From the NCBI GenBank assembly GCA_965659745.1, contig CBFHXF010000001.1, forward strand, positions 55,374 to 119,373: 64,000 nucleotides of DNA, given 5' to 3'. Under the pieces are notes generated by a model that was not told where the DNA came from, did no database searches, and was given only the letters and a program-made list of their open reading frames with translations. The first letter of the stretch is position 1; every line of letters starts with the position of its first letter. Positions 60,882 through 64,000 of this stretch are shown piece after piece. The position numbers and the translations under genes are program-made. The DNA comes from VMCP01 sp965659745 (GTDB lineage: Bacteria; Bacteroidota; Bacteroidia; NS11-12g; UBA955).

Positions 60882-62917
60882 GGTGCATTTTCTTAAGTGG
60901 ACTCCTCATTGCGGGGAGTCCACTTTTGTCGCAAATCGATACGATTAAAACCGTTGAAATTTCCGCAGAACATGATGGTCATCAACATAATACAGAGGGA
61001 GCTCAGCTCAAAACCACGTTAACCGAGAATGAATTTAAAAAAGCCGCTTGTTGTACTCTTTCAGAAAGTTTTGAACTTAGTAATACGGTAGAGGTTTCTA
61101 ATAAAGACGGTATTTCTGGTATTAGACAAGTCGAAATGCTCGGATTGTCTGGCAAGTACGTGTTAATGACTCGCAATAACATGCCTATCTTAAATGGCAT
61201 TGCTCAATTGAATGGACTTTCGAATATTCCAGGGGCGTTTGTGGCCAATGTCAATATCGCCAAAGGCAATGGTAGCACGACTTTGGGATATGAAGGATTA
61301 ACCGGCGGTATTGATTATGACTTAAAGTCGAGTGCTAAAGATCCACGTTTGTTTTTCAATGCGTATCAAAATAATCAGGGGCGGTCTGAGGTAAATCTCA
61401 TGTTTAAAAAAGACATCAACCGGAATTTACGCAACTTTACCTATTTACATGGAGGTACGCAGTGGATGACTACCGATATGAATCGCGATGGTTATACCGA
61501 TATGCCCATAACCGATAGAATTTATTTAGGCAATCAAACCCATTTTCAAACTAAAAATACCGAAGGTATGGTAGGCATTACCTATTGGGAAGACGGCAAA
61601 ATGGGCGGGGCTACTAATGAAACCGGCGGCAATGAATTAACCACAAATCCGAATGATTTCATGTTCCGCAGCAAAGAAAGTCGTTTAGATGTATTTGCTA
61701 AATTAGGAATAATTCCCACAGAAGGAGAAACCACCTTTGGCAATATTTTCAATTTCTCAAGGCATCGAATGAATTATAACTTGAATTCGTTGATTAATAG
61801 AACCTACAACGCCGATGAACTGCGCTTTAATTACAGCGGTTTGATGCAAACGGAATTAACCGAAACGTGGGGACTTAAAACGGGCGTTTCTTTTTTAGCC
61901 ACCCAATTAGACGAAACATTTAACAGCCTTTCATTTGTAACGCCTATGAAGCCACCCACCTACCAAGGCCAAATTAACGAATTACAATTTGGTGCATTTG
62001 GTGAAGCGGTTTATGCTACCGATGAATTGAAAATGGTTTTAGGCGCTCGTTTGGACCATCACAACTATCATGGTTGGTTTGCTACACCTCGTGCCCACAT
62101 AAAGTGGGATTTGAATCACAATAATAGCTTATTTATTCAAGGTGGTTATGGTCGCAGACAAGCGTATGTAATTGCCGAGAATTTGCCTTACATGATCAAC
62201 AACCGACTAGTAAATGGTAATTTTCTGAATCGTTCGGAGCCTATGACCCTACCCTATGGCTTTAATCAAGAACGCGGTTGGAATTATGGAGTTTCTTATT
62301 TGAAAAGACTCATGTTCTTGGGTTATCCAAGTTCGATTTCGATAGATGTGTTTCGCAATCAATTCGACAGTCGGATTGTGATGGATCAGGAAAATTACAC
62401 CGAAGTTAATTTTGTGCAACTAACAGGTGCAGACGCTGGATATTCAGAAAGTATTCATACCGAATGGAGTTTCATGCCTGCCATGCGATTTGAAGTGCGC
62501 TTGGCGTATCGTTATGTGAATAATGTTCAGAAATTAGGAGGCGAAATGCAATTGAAACCCTTGTTAAGTCAACACAGAGGACTTGCTACATTAACCTATA
62601 AAACACGCAACAAATGGTATTTCGATTTGGTAGGAAGCGTGAATGGGCCTAAGCGCTTATTTGAACGTCCTCAAATAAGACCAGGTCCGGTTGATCAACC
62701 ATTGAAAACTCCGACCTACGCGTTATTCAATGTACAAGTGCGTAAATCTTGGAATTCAGGTCTAGAAGTGTACTTGGGTGCTGAAAATATTGGAAATTTC
62801 CGTCAAATGGATCCTATTTTCACCTACCCTTGGGGAGGTGACATTGATGCTAGTTACAGCTGGGGTCCCGCAAACGGAAGATTATTTTACCTCGGAGTTC
62901 GATACGAATTGAAATAA
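60875..62917 (+). CDS. TonB-dependent receptor, probable heavy-metal (copper) type
   Basis: A 680-residue outer-membrane receptor. After a signal peptide (cleavage near LLSQ) and a His-containing segment (AEHDGHQHNTEG), the plug domain holds KAACCTLSESFE and SGIRQVEMLGLSGKYV. The CC-LSESFE block recurs in Bacteroidota receptors next to HMA proteins. The rest is a 22-strand type barrel ending in an aromatic-rich strand (LFYLGVRYELK). The N-terminal CarboxypepD-like domain common in SusC proteins is absent. Metal uptake is inferred from neighbours and the motif; the actual ion or metallophore is unknown. It ends at a shared terminator. Confidence 0.88.
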   Translation: MVRCIFLSGLLIAGSPLLSQIDTIKTVEISAEHDGHQHNTEGAQLKTTLTENEFKKAACCTLSESFELSNTVEVSNKDGISGIRQVEMLGLSGKYVLMTRNNMPILNGIAQLNGLSNIPGAFVANVNIAKGNGSTTLGYEGLTGGIDYDLKSSAKDPRLFFNAYQNNQGRSEVNLMFKKDINRNLRNFTYLHGGTQWMTTDMNRDGYTDMPITDRIYLGNQTHFQTKNTEGMVGITYWEDGKMGGATNETGGNELTTNPNDFMFRSKESRLDVFAKLGIIPTEGETTFGNIFNFSRHRMNYNLNSLINRTYNADELRFNYSGLMQTELTETWGLKTGVSFLATQLDETFNSLSFVTPMKPPTYQGQINELQFGAFGEAVYATDELKMVLGARLDHHNYHGWFATPRAHIKWDLNHNNSLFIQGGYGRRQAYVIAENLPYMINNRLVNGNFLNRSEPMTLPYGFNQERGWNYGVSYLKRLMFLGYPSSISIDVFRNQFDSRIVMDQENYTEVNFVQLTGADAGYSESIHTEWSFMPAMRFEVRLAYRYVNNVQKLGGEMQLKPLLSQHRGLATLTYKTRNKWYFDLVGSVNGPKRLFERPQIRPGPVDQPLKTPTYALFNVQVRKSWNSGLEVYLGAENIGNFRQMDPIFTYPWGGDIDASYSWGPANGRLFYLGVRYELK

Positions 62918-62920
62918 AAA

Positions 62921-62956
62921 AAAGCCCATTAAGAATTGTTATTCTGAATGGGCTTT
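62921..62956. terminator. Bidirectional terminator between the TonB receptor and the 118-residue protein
   Basis: AAAGCCCATT (62921-62930) pairs with AATGGGCTTT (62947-62956), and inside it AGAAT pairs with ATTCT (62932-62936 with 62941-62945) around TGTT. Poly-A lies on the left and a T-rich stretch on the right. The stop codon of the minus-strand gene lies inside it. Confidence 0.8.
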
Positions 62957-63285
62957 AAAATTTTCTCAAAAGGTACTTCTTTATGATAAACAAAGAAGTC
63001 AATCCAATATTTGATAATATCGTTCAAGTTGTAATCAATGATATCCATTAATTTTTGCTTGTCCTTGTCATCTAATTCTGGAGCGCCCTCAACGGGTGCC
63101 ATTTCAAAGCCTTTAAATAAGCCGTTTTCAAGGTGCACGATGATTTTTGACAGCTTCTCACTATTCTCCACATGGCCATAAAACACCAAAGGCTCCCTGT
63201 CTTTTCGGCTAATGTAGATTTGCAAGCCCATGTATTCAAACAAGTGCTGTTCATCATTTACGAAAGATTGGATTGATAGTGCCAT
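62929..63285 (-). CDS. Unknown small cytoplasmic protein
   Basis: A 118-residue protein that I do not recognise. It has no signal peptide or membrane segment. The N-terminal half looks like alternating strands (LQIYISRKDREPLVFYGHVE), then an acidic stretch (ELDDKDKQKLMDIIDYN) and a helix rich in aromatics (IIKYWIDFFVYHKE). It starts at ATG 63285 and is downstream of the DUF2520 gene on the same strand, with 42 bases between. Length and composition suggest a real gene, but no function can be given. Confidence 0.7.
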   Translation of the reverse strand: MALSIQSFVNDEQHLFEYMGLQIYISRKDREPLVFYGHVENSEKLSKIIVHLENGLFKGFEMAPVEGAPELDDKDKQKLMDIIDYNLNDIIKYWIDFFVYHKEVPFEKILKPIQNNNS

Positions 63286-63327
63286 TGTGTAACTTTTGTA
63301 AAGTTAGACACTTTTGTTGAGTTTTTT

Positions 63328-64000
63328 CTATTTTTGTTGAGTTTTTTGTGTAATATAATTAGTAATGCTCTGGTAAAGTTCTTTTTCTAGGGGGAAATCC
63401 GTTAAGTCATCTAGATGTTTAAGAATGGTTTGTTCATCGTTTCGCACCGCCGGTCCTGTTTGTAATTTTGACGCTTTTGCAATTGCCCATCGGCTAACCG
63501 TTTGAACAGCAATAGGTAATAATGCTTCTGTAATCTCTTCTTTTGTCAAACCATTTAAGGTTTCCTCGGCCGCATGCAGCATGGCATTCGTGAAATTGTT
63601 CACAAAAACCGCAGCCAAATGTCTTTTTCTTCTATCGTCAGAATTGATCTCGCGACTTTCCAACTCTAAGGATTTCTTCAACAAAGAAAAATACGCGCGT
63701 AATCCTGGTTCTTCTACTTCGGTAAAAACAGGCACCGATTTCCAGTCAATTGGAAATCCTTTTTTAAAACTGTAGAGCGGATACCAAACCCCGACATTAT
63801 CTTTCCAATCATTTTCAAGAGCGAGAGCGCCCGAACAATAAACCATTTTTAGATTATGTTCTTTACCTAAGTCTATAAACGAAGGAATGAACGTGTCGGG
63901 CACACATAACCACAAAATATCATTTGAATTTAATTCGGTTATTTGTTCGGCTGTAATAAACTGGAATGGCACCTTTCTATCTTGGAACAATAATGATAAA
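63328..64000 (-). CDS. Rossmann-like and DUF2520 domain protein, 5' truncated by the window edge
   Basis: A dehydrogenase-like protein of the Rossmann/DUF2520 group. The frame is open to the window edge, so the first 35-40 residues, including the nucleotide glycine motif, are outside. Visible parts are DILWLCVPDTFIPSF, the LKMVYCSGALA strand with GVWYPLYSF, and the helical DUF2520 region (RKRHLAAVFVNNFTNAMLHAAEE). The family resembles ketopantoate or pyrroline-carboxylate reductases, but its substrate is not known. A TTG at 63990 could be mistaken for a start; it lies inside the gene. Confidence 0.88.
   Translation of the reverse strand, partial: LSLLFQDRKVPFQFITAEQITELNSNDILWLCVPDTFIPSFIDLGKEHNLKMVYCSGALALENDWKDNVGVWYPLYSFKKGFPIDWKSVPVFTEVEEPGLRAYFSLLKKSLELESREINSDDRRKRHLAAVFVNNFTNAMLHAAEETLNGLTKEEITEALLPIAVQTVSRWAIAKASKLQTGPAVRNDEQTILKHLDDLTDFPLEKELYQSITNYITQKTQQK

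Noticed and set aside
1..64000. tRNA, rRNA, riboswitch, CRISPR or prophage
   Set aside because: All intergenic gaps are shorter than about 180 bases, and none shows a cloverleaf, rRNA core, T-box, regular spaced repeats or phage structural genes. Absence is by eye and not by a covariance search.

Overview
The window is a gene-dense, AT-rich chromosomal segment of a Bacteroidota bacterium, most likely a Flavobacteriales-type lineage. The evidence is: three proteins with type IX secretion C-terminal sorting domains; an lpxC-fabZ gene fusion; a short NuoG; a serC-serA-DUF1015 cluster; Bacteroidota-type promoter boxes (TAnnTTTG or TAnnTTCG) in front of many genes; and few recognisable Shine-Dalgarno sites. 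A run of 99 Ns near the left end shows a draft scaffold. No rRNA, tRNA, CRISPR array, insertion sequence, integrase or phage gene was seen, and no gene-free stretch exceeds about 180 bases.

Layout. 1-1084: end of a lipid A-type acyltransferase gene and an ArsR-type regulator. 1081-4325 (minus): serine biosynthesis serC-serA with a DUF1015 gene. 4370-4948: unknown outer-membrane-like protein. 5094-11218 (minus): nuoIJKLMN, the second half of respiratory complex I. 11291-14662: an OmpA-domain protein and a gingipain-like secreted protein. 14775-18952: membrane pyrophosphatase with a cysteine-rich tail, then a coupled methyltransferase and CrtA-like pair. 18949-23405 (minus): a large BNR/VPS10-like exported protein and a glycosyltransferase. 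23459-25673: aminotransferase and heptose-phosphate kinase. 25814-27718 (minus): POT peptide transporter. 27833-31715: lipid A operon lpxD-lpxC/fabZ-lpxA plus an ABC ATPase. 31702-35356: FG-GAP secreted protein and murF, divergent. 35369-41886 (minus): nuoABCDEFGH, the first half of complex I. 41993-46168: a CXXCH-containing secreted protein, mltG (minus), dapB, lepB. 46178-50792 (minus): EVE protein, pyrR, pyrB, asparaginase II family, Wzi/RemB-like outer-membrane protein. 50939-58018: LexA/CI-like regulator, pdhA, TPR protein, ribH, DUF349, a degenerate methyltransferase-like protein, thioesterase, YihY/BrkB. 58015-59965 (minus): DciA-like protein and APC permease. 60023-62917: a metal-handling operon (Cys/His-rich exported protein, HMA lipoprotein, TonB receptor). 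62929-64000 (minus): an unknown 118-residue protein and a 5'-truncated DUF2520 protein.

How the genes work together. Most of the content is housekeeping: energy conservation (complex I, pyrophosphatase), envelope building (lipid A, heptose kinase, MurF, MltG, signal peptidase), amino-acid and pyrimidine synthesis, and surface or secreted proteins. The most notable points are the complex I operon split into two co-oriented halves 24 kb apart; the ten-cysteine tail on the pyrophosphatase; a repressor with an intact self-cleavage apparatus and a palindrome at its own promoter; a compact metal-uptake operon; and many promoter boxes lying only 4-9 bases from start codons, which suggests leaderless or nearly leaderless transcripts. 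I did not find a clearly new multi-gene system. The findings are specific leads, not proof of one.
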